Positions 34,068 through 43,127 of a stretch of DNA of 64,000 bases are shown here, piece by piece. The first letter of the stretch is position 1; each line of letters opens with the position of its first letter. This DNA is from CAZOEL01 sp964578835 (lineage in GTDB: Bacteria; Desulfobacterota; Syntrophobacteria; Syntrophobacterales; Syntrophobacteraceae), in NCBI GenBank assembly GCA_964578835.1, contig CAZOEL010000008.1, forward strand, positions 1 through 64,000, given 5' to 3'. The notes below the pieces were generated by a model, which saw nothing but the letters and a program-made list of their open reading frames with translations, was not told the origin of the DNA and searched no databases. Made by a program: the position numbers and the translations under genes.

Positions 34068-34591
34068 GTAGTGCGACTTTGGGAAACGGAACGAAAAATA
34101 CGGAGGCTTTCTCAGGAAATAAGATGGGACCGGTCATCTTCGGAAAGCCGATTGTGTTCTGGATCCGCCTGAGCCTTGGGGCTGTTTTTATCGTCGCAAG
34201 TCTGGACAAGATCCACCACCCTGCCGCTTTTGCCAGGATGATCTATAATTATCAGATCCTCCCCGATTCCCTTATCAATATCATGGCCATCGTTCTCCCG
34301 TGGCTGGAGGTTCTTCTTGGCCTGCTCCTCATAGCCGGAACTTGGCTTCCCGGCGCTGTCGCCTTGACCAATCTCCTTCTTGTGACCTTCTTTGCCGCTC
34401 TTATTTTCAACACAGCCCGCGGTTTGGACGTCCACTGCGGATGTTTCAGCACCAGCGCAAAAGGAGATCCGGCTACTGCCTGGTATCTTTTGCGGGATAG
34501 CGCTTTTCTCCTTATGGGCGGATACCTCTTTTTCAAGATTCTCATCCATCGAAACCTGCCGCAGACAGCTACGGAGAAGATTCCGTCATGA
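34052..34591 (+). CDS. MauE/DoxX-family membrane protein
   Basis: A 179-residue protein with four membrane segments. LGAVFIVASLDKIHHPAAFA and LPWLEVLLGLLLIAGTWLPG match the MauE/DoxX pattern, and HCGCFST holds a cysteine pair near the periplasmic face, as in MauE proteins that work with thiol-disulfide partners. It probably serves redox transfer with the neighbouring rhodanese. GGAGAAGG precedes ATG 34052. Confidence 0.85.
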   Translation: MFSKMSSATLGNGTKNTEAFSGNKMGPVIFGKPIVFWIRLSLGAVFIVASLDKIHHPAAFARMIYNYQILPDSLINIMAIVLPWLEVLLGLLLIAGTWLPGAVALTNLLLVTFFAALIFNTARGLDVHCGCFSTSAKGDPATAWYLLRDSAFLLMGGYLFFKILIHRNLPQTATEKIPS

Positions 34592-34627
34592 ACAGCTACT
34601 TGCCAAGCCTTGGTAAAAGGAACCGAT

Positions 34628-36058
34628 GTGTTTCGACTTGGTAGCGCCATTCTTATATCGTTCTTTCTGGTTGGGGCTATGCAGGACCTTGGGTCCGATG
34701 CTCTTTCCGCGTCCGCCCGACCAGAAGAGGAAAAAGAGCCAGGATCTCAACCCGGCGTTTCCACCGCCTCCCTGAGCTTACCTGATTGCGTGCGTCTGGC
34801 CCTCGAGCGCAGTCCCACTTTGAACGCCGCCCGAAAAGAGCAGTCCATCCAGCAACTTGAAAAACCCTTGGCGTTTTCCGCCTTTCTTCCAACGCTAGAT
34901 GCCGAAGGGAGCTACACGCGCTTCGGTGAGGATCAACGTCTCATACCGGCTCATAGCATTATAGATCCGGGTATGTTCGATAAGGATCTTTTCGATGCGG
35001 CGCTGGTTCTGCGCCTGCCAATCTTCCAGGGAGGCAAACAGCTTGCCGCTTGGCGCATTGGCGAGCTTTCAGGCAAGGTCGCCACCGAACAACTCCTTAC
35101 TACCGAGCAGGACCTGGTGCTCAACATTGCCTCTTTTTTCTACAAGGCGCTTCAAATCGAGGAAATTATCCGGGCGACTGTAGCCTCAAAAGAGGCCCTC
35201 GAATCACAAACGGCCACGACCAGGCTCCGGGTTGAAGTAGGCCGCTCGGCGCCGCTGGATTCTATGAAGATAGGCGTCCGCCTGGCGAGTATCGATCAGG
35301 AGCTCTCGCGCCTGCAGGCGGATCGCCGTTTGCTCCTCGTCCAGCTCGGGCGATTGCTCGGTATAAGCTCTCAAACGGAAGACATCCCGCAGATCACAGG
35401 GGCGCTCAAAGCCATCCCTCTGTCTCTTCCCGAAATTGAAAGGGTGAGAGCGATAGCCCGAGAGCAGCGCTCCGAATTCAAGGCAGCCAAGGCACAGTTG
35501 GAGCAGTCGAAAAAAGGCCTGAATCTGGCCCGGGCGGATTACTGGCCCCGAGTTGACGGCTTTGCGCGCTATGATGCGCGAAGCGGAGCGCCCTTTGAGC
35601 AGAAAAGTGAAATAGGTGGATTGGATCATGAGACTACCTGGGCTGCGGGGGTGCTGGTAGATATTCCCTTGTTCCGGGGTGGTGCGGTTCGCACAAGGGT
35701 TGCTCAGGCTCGGCTTAGAATCGATCAGGCGCAAGAACGGCTCCGAGAGGTGGAGCTTCGAATCGATGAGGACCTTGAACGGGCTCTTACGCTCCTTTCC
35801 GACGGGAGGAACAGAATTGGAGTAACCGGAAAGAATGTCGAGCTCTCGGCCGAGACGTTGCGCATCGAACAGTCCACATATACGGAGGGGCGAAGCACCA
35901 TCAATGATGTGCTTGATGCCCAGGCGGCCATGCTGAGGGCCAATGTGGAGTACTCCCAGGCCGTGGTTGACTATCTCCTGGCCCAGCTGGCTTGGGAGCG
36001 CGCTGTGGGAAACGATTTGGTCTCTTTCGTCGGTCGATGGCAGACATCGCAGGAGTAA
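34628..36058 (+). CDS. TolC-family outer-membrane efflux protein
   Basis: A 476-residue protein. A signal peptide (about 1-28) is followed by the two-repeat coiled-coil structure of outer-membrane efflux proteins: LSLPDCVRLALERSPTLNAA at the start of repeat one, and YTEGRSTINDVLDAQAAMLRANVEYSQA in repeat two. It forms the exit duct for the RND pump encoded next. I chose GTG 34628 because AAAAGGA stands six bases upstream and the signal peptide starts there; a TTG at 34610 is in frame. It starts 36 bases after the MauE-like gene. Confidence 0.9.
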   Translation: MFRLGSAILISFFLVGAMQDLGSDALSASARPEEEKEPGSQPGVSTASLSLPDCVRLALERSPTLNAARKEQSIQQLEKPLAFSAFLPTLDAEGSYTRFGEDQRLIPAHSIIDPGMFDKDLFDAALVLRLPIFQGGKQLAAWRIGELSGKVATEQLLTTEQDLVLNIASFFYKALQIEEIIRATVASKEALESQTATTRLRVEVGRSAPLDSMKIGVRLASIDQELSRLQADRRLLLVQLGRLLGISSQTEDIPQITGALKAIPLSLPEIERVRAIAREQRSEFKAAKAQLEQSKKGLNLARADYWPRVDGFARYDARSGAPFEQKSEIGGLDHETTWAAGVLVDIPLFRGGAVRTRVAQARLRIDQAQERLREVELRIDEDLERALTLLSDGRNRIGVTGKNVELSAETLRIEQSTYTEGRSTINDVLDAQAAMLRANVEYSQAVVDYLLAQLAWERAVGNDLVSFVGRWQTSQE

Positions 36059-36158
36059 AGCCAGAGAGGGAAAAAGAAGATCGGTAAATCGGAAGAGAAC
36101 AATCGCTCACTGCGCCAGTAATGTCCGATTGGCCGAATAGTGTGAGAAGGAATTACGA

Positions 36159-37358
36159 ATGAAACGAATCGTATTCGTCCTGGTCATTCTGCTGATCGTA
36201 GCCTCTCTTGCCGTAGCCGTAAAGAAGGGAAGAGAGCGGCTTGCTTCGGCTCCTCGCTGGCAGCCCCGGCCTGCGCCGGTGACGGTAAAACCTGTCGTAC
36301 GCGGCATGGTTCGGCAGACCATAAGTTACCTTGCCCGCCTCGAACCCTTTGCTACGGCTGAAATAGCTCCGCGGATCAGTGCGCGGGTCGAACAGATCCT
36401 GGTCGATGAGGGCGATTCCGTAGAGGCCGGCCAGCTTATGGCGAGACTTGACGACCGGGACATAAAGGCGCAAATCAGGGCGCTTGAGGCAAAAATCGCC
36501 GCTCAAGACGCCCGGCTCAAAGGCAACAAGGCCGCGCTCGATGCGGCCAGGCAAAATGTCTCTTTCTTAAAGAGGGAATTCGAGCGCGATCAGCGCCTCT
36601 TTAACGAAAAGGGAACGAGCGCCTCGTCCCTGGAATCGAGCCGCAATCAGCTCGATGCCGGCCTTGGAAAGCTCCAGGGACTCCAGCAGGACGAGGTGAG
36701 CATCGCGCACGAGCGAAAGGCTCTCGTCGCACAACTCGAGGAAGCGCGGACACGTCTCAGCTACGCTGAGTTGAGCAGTCCGTCCGCGGGAGTCGTCCGG
36801 CGTCGCTATCTTGAAGTCGGCGATATGGCCAAAGCCGGAGCGGCCGTCTTCAGCCTGATGGACTACGCCTGTCATCGGCTCGTTTTCGATCTGGTCCAGG
36901 AAGACCTCAGCCGAGTGGCTGCGGGTCAGGTCGTTTTGATACGATGGCCGGAGGGAGCTTCGCCACCTGTCATGCAGCCGGAATCGGAGCAGGTCAAGCT
37001 CTCCCGCATTTTTCCCTCGCTGGAAGCGGGAAAAACGGTGCGAGCGGAAGTGGACCTCTACTGTCAGCTTCCGGATAGTCTGCGCATAGGAAGCTTTCTC
37101 CCCGTTGAGATCGTTATCCGAGAGGCTGAAGGTCTGGCTGCGCCCCGCAATGCCCTTGTTCCCATCGATGGGGGAAGATCAGCCGTTTACGCGGTGCGAT
37201 CCGGCTCTTTGGCGCTCGTTCCCGTGAAGGAGGTTTTATCGGATGAACAGTTTACCCTGATCGAAGGAGATCTAAGAGAAGGGGAGCAGGTGGCCATAGG
37301 CGAGTACCTCCAGTGGGTGAGACGCTCCCGTGGGCAGCTGGTCGAGGTCCGTCCATGA
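36159..37358 (+). CDS. RND efflux periplasmic adaptor (HlyD/MFP)
   Basis: A 399-residue membrane-fusion protein with an N-terminal anchor (about 5-23), a lipoyl half-motif (EIAPRISARVEQILVDEGDSVEAGQLMARLD), a long helical hairpin (about 100-195), the second lipoyl half (LSSPSAGVVRRRYLEVGDMAKAG) and beta-barrel domains. It links the RND pump to TolC. Its stop overlaps the RND start in an ATGA. The substrate is not indicated by the adaptor. Confidence 0.93.
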   Translation: MKRIVFVLVILLIVASLAVAVKKGRERLASAPRWQPRPAPVTVKPVVRGMVRQTISYLARLEPFATAEIAPRISARVEQILVDEGDSVEAGQLMARLDDRDIKAQIRALEAKIAAQDARLKGNKAALDAARQNVSFLKREFERDQRLFNEKGTSASSLESSRNQLDAGLGKLQGLQQDEVSIAHERKALVAQLEEARTRLSYAELSSPSAGVVRRRYLEVGDMAKAGAAVFSLMDYACHRLVFDLVQEDLSRVAAGQVVLIRWPEGASPPVMQPESEQVKLSRIFPSLEAGKTVRAEVDLYCQLPDSLRIGSFLPVEIVIREAEGLAAPRNALVPIDGGRSAVYAVRSGSLALVPVKEVLSDEQFTLIEGDLREGEQVAIGEYLQWVRRSRGQLVEVRP

Positions 37359-40300
37359 GCTCTCACCGCTTCGCTCTCGAGAATCCCTGGATTGTCCTGG
37401 TAGGGGCTCTGATCGTTACGGTCCTTGGGCTCCGGGCTTTCTTCACAATGCCGACGGATTACTTTCCCGATACCAGCCCTCCCCAGGTAGCCGTCATCAC
37501 AGTTGAGCCGGGGGCAACGGCGGTGGATGTCTCCCGGCGCATCACCGAGGTGGTCGAAAAGGAGCTATCGAGCATTGCGGGGCTCAAGAAGCTCACATCC
37601 ACTTCACGCGACGAAGTCTCTTCGGTCAATGCGGAATTCCACTATGAAAAGGCCATTGGAGAGGCGGTTGTCGATGTTCAAAACGCCATATCCCGCATTC
37701 GAGCAGATCTCCCCAAGGATATTCTGGAGCCGAGAATCTATCGGATAACCGATGCGACCCGCCCCGTTCTCACTCTCGCTCTGTGTCCAAAGGAAGGCTC
37801 CCCCCTTACCCTCTCCCAAGTGCGACTGCTTGCCGATAACGACATCAAAGACTATCTGCTCTCCATTCCCGGAGTCGCCGATGTGGACACATTCGGAGGC
37901 CACAGACTGCAGGTCAATATATGGCTGGACCGGGACCGGTTAAGAGCTTTTCATCTCACGCCTTCTGAGGTGGCCGCAGCAATCAGGGCGCAGAACATCA
38001 CGACGCCGGCCGGACTCATGGAGGGGAGCCAAAGCGAGGCTCTGGTCAAGACGGTTGGCGAGTTCAGAGATCTCCGCGATATTAGACAACTGGTCGTAAA
38101 AAAAAGCGAAGGCGCCTACATTCACCTTGCGGACGTGGCCCGCGTAGAGCTCGGAACCGAAGAGCAAAGAAGCCTCTATCACGGAAACGGTAAGCCAGCC
38201 ATAGCGGTGAACGTTCTTCGGGCTGATGGAGGAAACACCATCGCAACCATCCAGGAGGTCAAGAAGGTCCTTCCCGAGATGGCCTTGCTGTGGCCCGAAA
38301 TCGACTTCAGCGTAACAAACGATCAGGAGCCCATCATTGAGCGAAACACATCCGGCATGCGCTCATCGCTCTACAGCTCCATCCTGCTCACCGTGATCAT
38401 CATCTTTCTCTTCCTGGCCGATTTGCGCTCCTCCTTCATCGCCCTGGTGAGCATTCCCCTTTCATTTCTCTTCAGCCTGGCGGGGCTGGGTTTTACCGGC
38501 TATACGCTGAACGTCGTCACTCTCTCTGGACTCATCCTTGCGACCGGCATGGTGGTCGATGCAACGGTTGTGGTTGTCGAAAACATCAATCGGCACTGGA
38601 AGATGTCGCAGGGAAACCCCAAGGAATGCGTCGCCGAAGCCGTAGGAGAAATCAGTCTCTCCATCGCAGCCGGCATGCTCACCACCATAACGATGCTCAT
38701 CCCCATCATGTTTGCCGGAGGCTACGTCGAGAAGGTCATGCGTCAGTTCACTCTCACATTGACCTTATCTCTGGTGGGTTCTCTCATTGTCGCCATTCTG
38801 GTCGTGCCTCCCATTGCCATGAGGCTTCTTCGGCAATCAGAGAGCAAGATCTTTTTGGAAAGAGCGATGGCGCCTTTCCAGAGACTCAACGATGCGATGG
38901 CCGAAGGCTACGTGAGGCTCCTTGGCATTGCGCTTCGACACCGCTTGCTGACGCTCCTCGTTCCGCTCGTCTTGCTGGTCGTAACGGTGATTGCAGTCAT
39001 GCCGATCATAGGCCGCGAGCTCATGCCGCCAATGGATACCGGCATCGTGAACATCGTCCTGGAGCTTCCTCCCTCAAGCAAGATAGAAGATGTGGAAAGG
39101 AGCCTCACGGAGGCGGAAAGGATCGTCCGGGAGGAGCCGAGCGTTCTCATGATCTCATCAGTTGTAGGTTCCGAACCCGGAGAGATCTCCTTCGGGGGCG
39201 GAGGACAGAACGCGCAGAAGGCTTTCGTGATCGTAAACATGAAGACTCGGGACCAGCGCGAAAAGTCCGTATGGCAGATCGTTGACGCGTGGCGCTCCAG
39301 GATGGAGCAGATCTCCAGCCTGCGCTCCCTGCAGGTCTATGAGTACGGAGCGAGCCCGATGTCCACATCGAGGGCTCCCATCGACATCGTCCTCAAGGGC
39401 AGGGATTCCACAATCCTCGAACGGATTGCATCGGACGTTCAGGGCAAATTCAGCGGCATGCCGGGATTGCTCGATTTCGTCCCGAACTGGTGGATGGACA
39501 AACCGGAAGTCCAGGTTCGAGTGGACTCGAAAATGGTCCGGCTTTTCGACAGTGATCCATCCGCTCTGGCCGAACAGTTGCGCCTGGCTGTGGGAGGTCT
39601 TTCGGTATCTGCACTTCGGCTGACGGGCTTTCTCGACGTCCCCATACGCCTCACCTACGATGACCGCTGGGTGGCTACCCCGGAACAGCTTGCAGAACTG
39701 GATATCTACACGCCCAAGGGTGTTACGCCATTGAGGGCTCTCGCTCAGACGGAAAACAGACATAGCCAGACAACCATCACGCGAGAGAATTTGCAAAACA
39801 CCCTCGATCTAACGGCATATAACCGCACCGTTCGAATCTCGCAAGTTCTCGCCGATGTGGGAAGACGGATGCAGACCGTCGATTTTCCTGGTGGATACGG
39901 CTACGAGATGGCAGGCACAGCGGCCGAGATGAAAGAGAGCATGTCGCGAATGATGTCCGCCATGATGCTCGGAAGCATTCTCCTTGTGGTGCTCCTCATG
40001 GGAACCTTTCAATCCTTCGTCCTGCCCATTCCTATCCTTGTTGCGATCCCTCTGGCGCTCATTGGATCTTTTTGGGCGCTTCTCATCTTCGAGCAGCCGA
40101 TGTGCATGCCGGCCATGATGGGAGTAATTCTCTTGGCGGGCATCGTCATCAACAACTCGATCTTCCTGATCGATTTTATCAAGCAGGGGCGCAAAGAAGG
40201 AATGGAGAGGGAGGATGCCATTATCCAGTCTGTGCGCCTGCGTCTGCGTCCCGTGCTCATGACCACGATCTCGACTTTTGTCGGAATGCTCCCGATTATC

Positions 40301-40453
40301 TTCGAGACGGCCATAGGGCTCGAGCGTATGTCTCCCCTGGCGAGCGCCGCAGGATTCGGGCTTTTGGTGGGAACCTTCATGACCATGGTCGTAACGCCAG
40401 TCCTCTACTCAATGCTGGACGATGCGAAAGCGGCTTGGCGCCGTCTTTGGTAA
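37355..40453 (+). CDS. RND-family efflux transporter, inner-membrane subunit
   Basis: A 1032-residue pump with the twelve-helix RND plan: TM1 at the N-terminus, a large periplasmic loop, a six-helix block with the proton-relay helix (LSGLILATGMVVDATVVVVENI) around residues 390-420, a second periplasmic loop, and the C-terminal block (MGVILLAGIVINNSIFLIDFI, LRLRPVLMTTISTFVGMLPI). The pattern is closer to hydrophobe/amphiphile pumps than to CusA/CzcA. Translational coupling to the adaptor by ATGA overlap. It follows the arsenic island on the same strand, but the substrate cannot be told. Confidence 0.93.
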   Translation: MSSHRFALENPWIVLVGALIVTVLGLRAFFTMPTDYFPDTSPPQVAVITVEPGATAVDVSRRITEVVEKELSSIAGLKKLTSTSRDEVSSVNAEFHYEKAIGEAVVDVQNAISRIRADLPKDILEPRIYRITDATRPVLTLALCPKEGSPLTLSQVRLLADNDIKDYLLSIPGVADVDTFGGHRLQVNIWLDRDRLRAFHLTPSEVAAAIRAQNITTPAGLMEGSQSEALVKTVGEFRDLRDIRQLVVKKSEGAYIHLADVARVELGTEEQRSLYHGNGKPAIAVNVLRADGGNTIATIQEVKKVLPEMALLWPEIDFSVTNDQEPIIERNTSGMRSSLYSSILLTVIIIFLFLADLRSSFIALVSIPLSFLFSLAGLGFTGYTLNVVTLSGLILATGMVVDATVVVVENINRHWKMSQGNPKECVAEAVGEISLSIAAGMLTTITMLIPIMFAGGYVEKVMRQFTLTLTLSLVGSLIVAILVVPPIAMRLLRQSESKIFLERAMAPFQRLNDAMAEGYVRLLGIALRHRLLTLLVPLVLLVVTVIAVMPIIGRELMPPMDTGIVNIVLELPPSSKIEDVERSLTEAERIVREEPSVLMISSVVGSEPGEISFGGGGQNAQKAFVIVNMKTRDQREKSVWQIVDAWRSRMEQISSLRSLQVYEYGASPMSTSRAPIDIVLKGRDSTILERIASDVQGKFSGMPGLLDFVPNWWMDKPEVQVRVDSKMVRLFDSDPSALAEQLRLAVGGLSVSALRLTGFLDVPIRLTYDDRWVATPEQLAELDIYTPKGVTPLRALAQTENRHSQTTITRENLQNTLDLTAYNRTVRISQVLADVGRRMQTVDFPGGYGYEMAGTAAEMKESMSRMMSAMMLGSILLVVLLMGTFQSFVLPIPILVAIPLALIGSFWALLIFEQPMCMPAMMGVILLAGIVINNSIFLIDFIKQGRKEGMEREDAIIQSVRLRLRPVLMTTISTFVGMLPIIFETAIGLERMSPLASAAGFGLLVGTFMTMVVTPVLYSMLDDAKAAWRRLW

Positions 40454-40465
40454 AGGAGCGGAACG

Positions 40466-40615
40466 ATGAATCTCAAAAAGGTCAACATTGAACTCGATGT
40501 AGACGAAGTCCGGGAAATCCTGGCCATCGACATGGATGACGATCCGGAGCGGGCGCTCGCATTCATCAAGGAGCACTTGGCAAAGCATGTCAAGAAATGT
40601 CTCCAGCAGCACTGA
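40466..40615 (+). CDS. 49-residue acidic small protein after RND gene
   Basis: An ATG at 40466 with AAAGGAG upstream opens a 49-residue protein starting MNLKKVNIELDVDEVREILA, highly charged and helical. It lies 12 bases after the RND stop. From memory small proteins of this form follow RND genes in other Desulfobacterota, which supports reality; its function is unknown. It may modulate the pump. Confidence 0.65.
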   Translation: MNLKKVNIELDVDEVREILAIDMDDDPERALAFIKEHLAKHVKKCLQQH

Positions 40616-40736
40616 GCGCCGGTGCTCGAGGCCAGTTACGGGCCTCGCCAGAAGGATCGGTTTGTTCGTTGAACGATGATTGAGACAAGAGAATTTTCTT
40701 GTGATTTCTCCTCTATAATATCTTTGGAGACCATGA

Positions 40737-41005
40737 ATGCTGGGCAATGCCCCCGAAAGCATGGCTCGGGCTGTCGTTGAAGCCTGCGCGGATTGCGACA
40801 TCTGCAGGTGCCTGATGGCGTCTGCGCTCTCTGCCCATGCCCGAATATGCGCTCGGATATCATGAAGGCAAAGAATGCCTTCATTTATGAAAACTGCAGG
40901 AGACGAATCGACACGAGAATGGAAGCTCAATGCATGGCGCAGAATTCAACAAGATCAGAAGATCCATTTGGAAGCTTGCGAGAGCATGGCCCAATCGTTT
41001 TCTAA
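40737..41005 (+). pseudogene. Broken Fe-S protein gene (HdrD/GlpC-like N-terminus)
   Basis: In one frame from ATG 40737 the sequence reads VVEACADCDICRCLM, in a second frame from about 40807 it reads GVCALCPCPNMRSDIMKAK and NAFIYENC. In intact Fe-S proteins related to heterodisulfide-reductase subunits I recall both segments in one chain, separated by about 40 residues. Here they are adjacent and out of frame, so the gene seems to have lost an internal piece and a reading frame, and then the rest. GGAG precedes ATG 40737. The assignment rests on these two cysteine motifs. Confidence 0.55.
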
Positions 41006-41051
41006 TGACCAGAGAGAAAGCAACTGACGCTACAGGAGGCGTTCTAACAAC

Positions 41052-41321
41052 ATGAGTATAAAGTTATATCTTCCAGACCGGCTGGTTTATCTTGCGAAGG
41101 GCAAGGCTTTGTTTGAAGTAAACGGCACGACGGTCGGCGAGTGTCTGGATGCGCTCGTAAGTCTCATTCCCGTAATGAGAAAGACCCTGTTTTATGATAC
41201 AGAGAAGGCGCTCAAACCAACTATCACGGTGCGGGTAAACAAAAAAAGCCTCGACACTGCAGTTCTGGCAAAAGATGTAAGAGACGGCGATGAGATCCAT
41301 ATCGAGATGAAGACTCACTGA
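41052..41321 (+). CDS. MoaD/ThiS-like ubiquitin-fold protein
   Basis: An 89-residue beta-grasp protein: VNGTTVGECLDALVSLIP, ITVRVNKKSLD and KDVRDGDEIHIEMK are typical of MoaD/ThiS sulfur carriers. The terminal Gly-Gly needed for thiocarboxylate formation is missing (ends MKTH), so it may not carry sulfur. A CAGGAGG site precedes ATG 41052. A tie to molybdopterin supply for the downstream oxidoreductase is tempting but unproven. Confidence 0.75.
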   Translation: MSIKLYLPDRLVYLAKGKALFEVNGTTVGECLDALVSLIPVMRKTLFYDTEKALKPTITVRVNKKSLDTAVLAKDVRDGDEIHIEMKTH

Positions 41322-41690
41322 TGAGGGGGAGGCATTGATGGCTAGTTAGCCGCATTCATTAGCTAAAAGCAATTATAGGCCTTAGCGTGTCTAACAGACA
41401 GGTCATTGCCTTCGGAACCGATGTGTCGTCACGCACCTTATCATGAAAAAATCTGTCTATGCCAATGCCGCCAAGATCGATTCCGAAATGGCTGAAGAGA
41501 TGATGCCACCATCACGTAGACGGCAAGAGAGGAGATGTTCAGGACAATCAATTTGGCTGTAATTTTAGTTGTTTTTGAGGAAAGTGGATTCTAAAAACTA
41601 GAGAAGAGGTGAGTTATGGCCCATCTATTTAAGCCGGGGTGAGCAGACTGAGGTGATGATTACACACCGCCGGCAGTTAGTTGGCGAAAG
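41322..41690. other. Gene-poor region, possible short ORF
   Basis: About 370 bases. An ATG at 41442 opens a short frame (MKKSVYANAAKIDSEMAEEM and on) with no ribosome-binding site and no family features. No promoter or repeat recognised. It probably belongs to the same debris as the broken Fe-S gene. Confidence 0.3.
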
Positions 41691-41924
41691 TTGAAGTTCT
41701 TGGATGATACGCAGTTTAGTCTTTTCGGTCTAGACGAAATAATGGACGAGCTTTACGCTGAAGGCCGGAACGCGAATGATGAGACGGCAGAGGAGATCAT
41801 TAGAAGACTGGAGGATATGAAGAACTACATCCCGGACTCTGAGAGCGTTCGCAGAGAGTATCGGTATATACTGCTAAGAGAGTACAAAACATACGTTAAG
41901 GAGAAGATGGTAAAAAAGGAATGA
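41691..41924 (+). CDS. Stand-alone NYIP-domain protein
   Basis: A 77-residue protein starting at a TTG. FSLFGLDEIMDELYAEG, KNYIP (44-48) and YILLREYKTYV align with residues 15-75 of the fusion protein at 25930 (GIKCLMEEMAEEY, DNYIP, FVREFRKFLG). So this is the same unnamed small helical domain without the thioredoxin part. Function unknown; the link to thiol redox proteins suggests a partner role. The start codon is uncertain, as no clear ribosome-binding site is visible. Confidence 0.6.
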   Translation: MKFLDDTQFSLFGLDEIMDELYAEGRNANDETAEEIIRRLEDMKNYIPDSESVRREYRYILLREYKTYVKEKMVKKE

Positions 41925-42170
41925 AAATCCGTAAGGCGCTTGGCGAAGTATAGGGTATCAACGCAAAATGAGTGCGGGCTGGCCTTTGGGAGCTGGTTCA
42001 GAGCAACCTGTCAGTAGAGAGCTTAAAAAGCATGAGATTCGCTACGCGTTTCTTCATCTTCTGTGTATTCTGGGAGCTTGCCCGGAAGCAGGGCTCACGT
42101 TATAAAAAGTCGTGACAGTTGTTCCCATTTGGATAAAATCCCAAAACAAAACCAATCAGTGAGCTCGGCC

Positions 42171-43112
42171 ATGGCATCGAGACGCGGTTCATTCAACTTA
42201 CAAGGGTTTCTTATTGTATTGGCTCTGATTTTAATGCCTGGCTGCAGCAGAGATAACGATGCTCGGATCGTCGATTTTGAGAAGACCATTCCGGTAGCCC
42301 GACCGGGAGAGCGCTCCTCGGGGCAGCCTTCTCTCAAGGTGGCTGTTGGGGCGATGGTTTCTCCAAAGGAGACTTTCGTTTACTACCGAGAGCTTTTGGA
42401 CTACCTGTCGGGAAAACTGGGCAAAGATGTTGAGCTCGTTCAACGAAAGACATACAGCGAGGTGAACGATCTGATCGGCAAGGGGCAGATCGATCTGGCC
42501 TTTATCTGCTCCGGCCCATACGCTATCGGCAAAGGAAAGTACGGCTTCGAGTTGCTTGCAACTCCTGAGGTGCAGGGCAGCCATTTTTACCATTCATACC
42601 TCATCGTGAACAAGGATAGCGCTTTCGAGCGTATCGAAGACCTCAAGGGAAAAACATTTGCGTTCACGGACCCGGATTCCCATACCGGTAAAATGGTTCC
42701 CTCCTTTTGGCTTGCCGAAATGAACGAGCGTCCGGAGAGCTTCTTTGGAAAGGTGATCTACACCTACAGTCATGACAATTCGATCCTTGCAGTGGCAAAA
42801 GGGCTTGTGGACGGAGCCGCCGTTGACGGGCTCATATGGGAGTTTTATCAGCAGAGGAACCCATCGCTTAGCTCCGCAACACGAGTCATAAGGAAATCCG
42901 AAGCCTATGGCATCCCGCCCGTCGTGGCGTCGGAGTCCCTTTCACCGGAGATCAAAGAGCCTGTCCGCAGGCTCCTTCTTTCCATGCATGAAGATCCCGA
43001 AGGGAAAAAGATTCTCCGGGAGCTCATGATCGACCGTTTCGTTAGCCCGCAAGAGGAATGGTACGAGAGCATCAGCCGGCTTGAGCGAAAGCTTGGCGCC
43101 ATATCACAATAA
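42171..43112 (+). CDS. PhnD-type oxyanion-binding lipoprotein
   Basis: A 313-residue periplasmic binding protein. Residues 1-25 are a lipoprotein signal ending in LMPGC25. The body follows the PhnD/TctC-like phosphate-phosphonate binding family (LKVAVGAMVSPKETFVYYRELLDYLSGKLG, QIDLAFICSGPYAIG, FAFTDPDSHTGKMVPSFWL, VDGAAVDGLIWEF). No ABC permease or ATPase follows; instead the next gene is a membrane-bound regulator. Binding proteins of this type sense arsenate/arsenite (ArrX, AioX) or tetrathionate (in TtrS), so it probably presents an oxyanion to the regulator. ATG 42171 starts at the signal; ribosome-binding site is weak. Confidence 0.85.
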   Translation: MASRRGSFNLQGFLIVLALILMPGCSRDNDARIVDFEKTIPVARPGERSSGQPSLKVAVGAMVSPKETFVYYRELLDYLSGKLGKDVELVQRKTYSEVNDLIGKGQIDLAFICSGPYAIGKGKYGFELLATPEVQGSHFYHSYLIVNKDSAFERIEDLKGKTFAFTDPDSHTGKMVPSFWLAEMNERPESFFGKVIYTYSHDNSILAVAKGLVDGAAVDGLIWEFYQQRNPSLSSATRVIRKSEAYGIPPVVASESLSPEIKEPVRRLLLSMHEDPEGKKILRELMIDRFVSPQEEWYESISRLERKLGAISQ

Positions 43113-43127
43113 CCTTACGGAGCACCC

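Noticed and set aside
40793..41005. Intact 70-residue protein in the second frame of the broken Fe-S gene
   Set aside because: Its start lies inside the other frame without a ribosome-binding site, and only the CALCPCPN segment is meaningful, so it is treated as part of the pseudogene.
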